Notes under the pieces: generated by a model
The model's database searches: none
Told to the model about the DNA's origin: nothing
Seen by the model: only the letters and a program-made list of their open reading frames with translations
Translations under genes and position numbers: made by a program
DNA from: Gemmatimonadota bacterium
Lineage (GTDB): Bacteria > Gemmatimonadota > Gemmatimonadetes > Gemmatimonadales > GWC2-71-9
Assembly (NCBI GenBank): GCA_027294815.1
Contig: JAPULP010000403.1
Span: forward strand, 1-7,164
DNA length: 7,164 bases
Direction: 5' to 3'
Part shown: positions 6,988 through 7,164 of the stretch, piece by piece
Numbering within the stretch: the first letter of the stretch is position 1
Layout: the number at the start of each line of letters is the position of its first letter

Positions 6988-7159
6988 CCAAAAAACCTAG
7001 GGCTCGCCTAAGTGCAAGTCAATCATACAAATGGCCACTTTCGGGCGATTTTTGCCTCGTCTCCTGCTGTCAGTTTGGCAGTGTTTTATGGTACATAGCT
7101 TGCTCTTGCGACCAGTGGGTTATTCTACGCATCTAACAATTCGTGAAGGAGTCGGGCTG
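6988..7159. other. Divergent intergenic region
   Basis: This 172-nt gap between the rhomboid start and a probable plus-strand start is visibly more AT-rich than the surrounding genes, as expected for a bidirectional promoter region. I see no tRNA, no strong stem-loop terminator and no clear operator palindrome. On the plus strand a weak TATTCT at 7121-7126 could be a -10 element for the divergent gene, with only a poor -35 match (TTGCTC at 7100-7105, 15-nt spacing). Confidence 0.55.
6994..7027 (-). promoter_or_regulatory. Candidate promoter(s) of the rhomboid-deoC-nucleotidase cluster
   Basis: On the minus strand TTGACT (7022-7017, five of six to the -35 consensus) is followed after exactly 17 nt by TAGGTT (6999-6994, three of six to the -10 consensus). 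Transcription from it would start almost at the GTG at 6987, giving a nearly leaderless mRNA. Alternatively TATGAT at 7027-7022 (five of six to the -10 consensus) would give a leader of about 28 nt, but its -35 region is poor. The two readings overlap by one base and exclude each other; both rest on short matches only. Confidence 0.3.
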
Positions 7160-7164
7160 ATGTC
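7160..7164 (+). CDS. Probable start of a divergent plus-strand gene (only the first codon visible)
   Basis: AAGGAG at 7146-7151 is an excellent Shine-Dalgarno and is followed after 8 nt by ATG at 7160-7162. It lies in an AT-rich gap opposite the rhomboid start, where a divergent gene is expected. Only five bases of the reading frame fall within the window, so nothing can be said about the product. Confidence 0.45.

Noticed and set aside
6988..7159. Possible riboswitch or small RNA in the divergent gap
   Set aside because: No recognisable purine-riboswitch core or stable paired structure could be made out by eye, and the gap is short and shared by two starts.

Overview
The window is a compact, high-GC bacterial segment. 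Nearly all coding capacity is on the minus strand, read from about position 6987 down to 1, with a likely divergent plus-strand gene just beginning at the right edge. The organism is probably a Gram-negative-type bacterium: there is a Sec-exported nucleotidase of the kind that works in the periplasm, codons are GC-rich, and both GTG and TTG starts are used. The style of the genes would fit Gemmatimonadota or a similar high-GC lineage, but that is a guess; no marker gene is present.

Layout on the minus strand, in transcription order: a rhomboid intramembrane serine protease (6987-6217); deoxyribose-phosphate aldolase DeoC (about 6112-5360, possibly starting as early as 6229); a 1045-residue exported double nucleotidase with a CpdB-like first half and a 5'-nucleotidase-like second half (5315-2178); a 78-residue cysteine-free protein that looks like a beta-grasp (ubiquitin/ThiS/ferredoxin-like) domain (2181-1945); adenosine deaminase (1948-923); and a concentrative nucleoside transporter of the NupC/CNT family that runs off the left edge (926-1). 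The last four genes are joined by three consecutive 4-nt stop/start overlaps (ATGA, TTGA, ATGA), a strong sign of one translationally coupled operon.

The genes describe a nucleoside scavenging route. Extracellular or periplasmic nucleotides, including RNA-derived 2',3'-cyclic ones, would be dephosphorylated by the nucleotidase. The nucleosides would be imported by the CNT transporter and adenosine deaminated to inosine. Deoxyribose phosphate from deoxynucleosides would be split by DeoC to acetaldehyde and glyceraldehyde-3-phosphate. A nucleoside phosphorylase and phosphopentomutase, needed to link these steps, are not in the window. The rhomboid heads the cluster without an obvious metabolic role.

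Two points deserve attention. The two halves of the nucleotidase have lost different metal-binding residues: the first half lacks the bridging aspartate, and the second half lacks most other ligands. The small beta-grasp-like protein carries a Gly-Gly followed by an eight-residue tail and sits, translationally coupled on both sides, between the nucleotidase and the deaminase. Most of the window is otherwise ordinary metabolism; I see no CRISPR array, mobile element, rRNA or tRNA.
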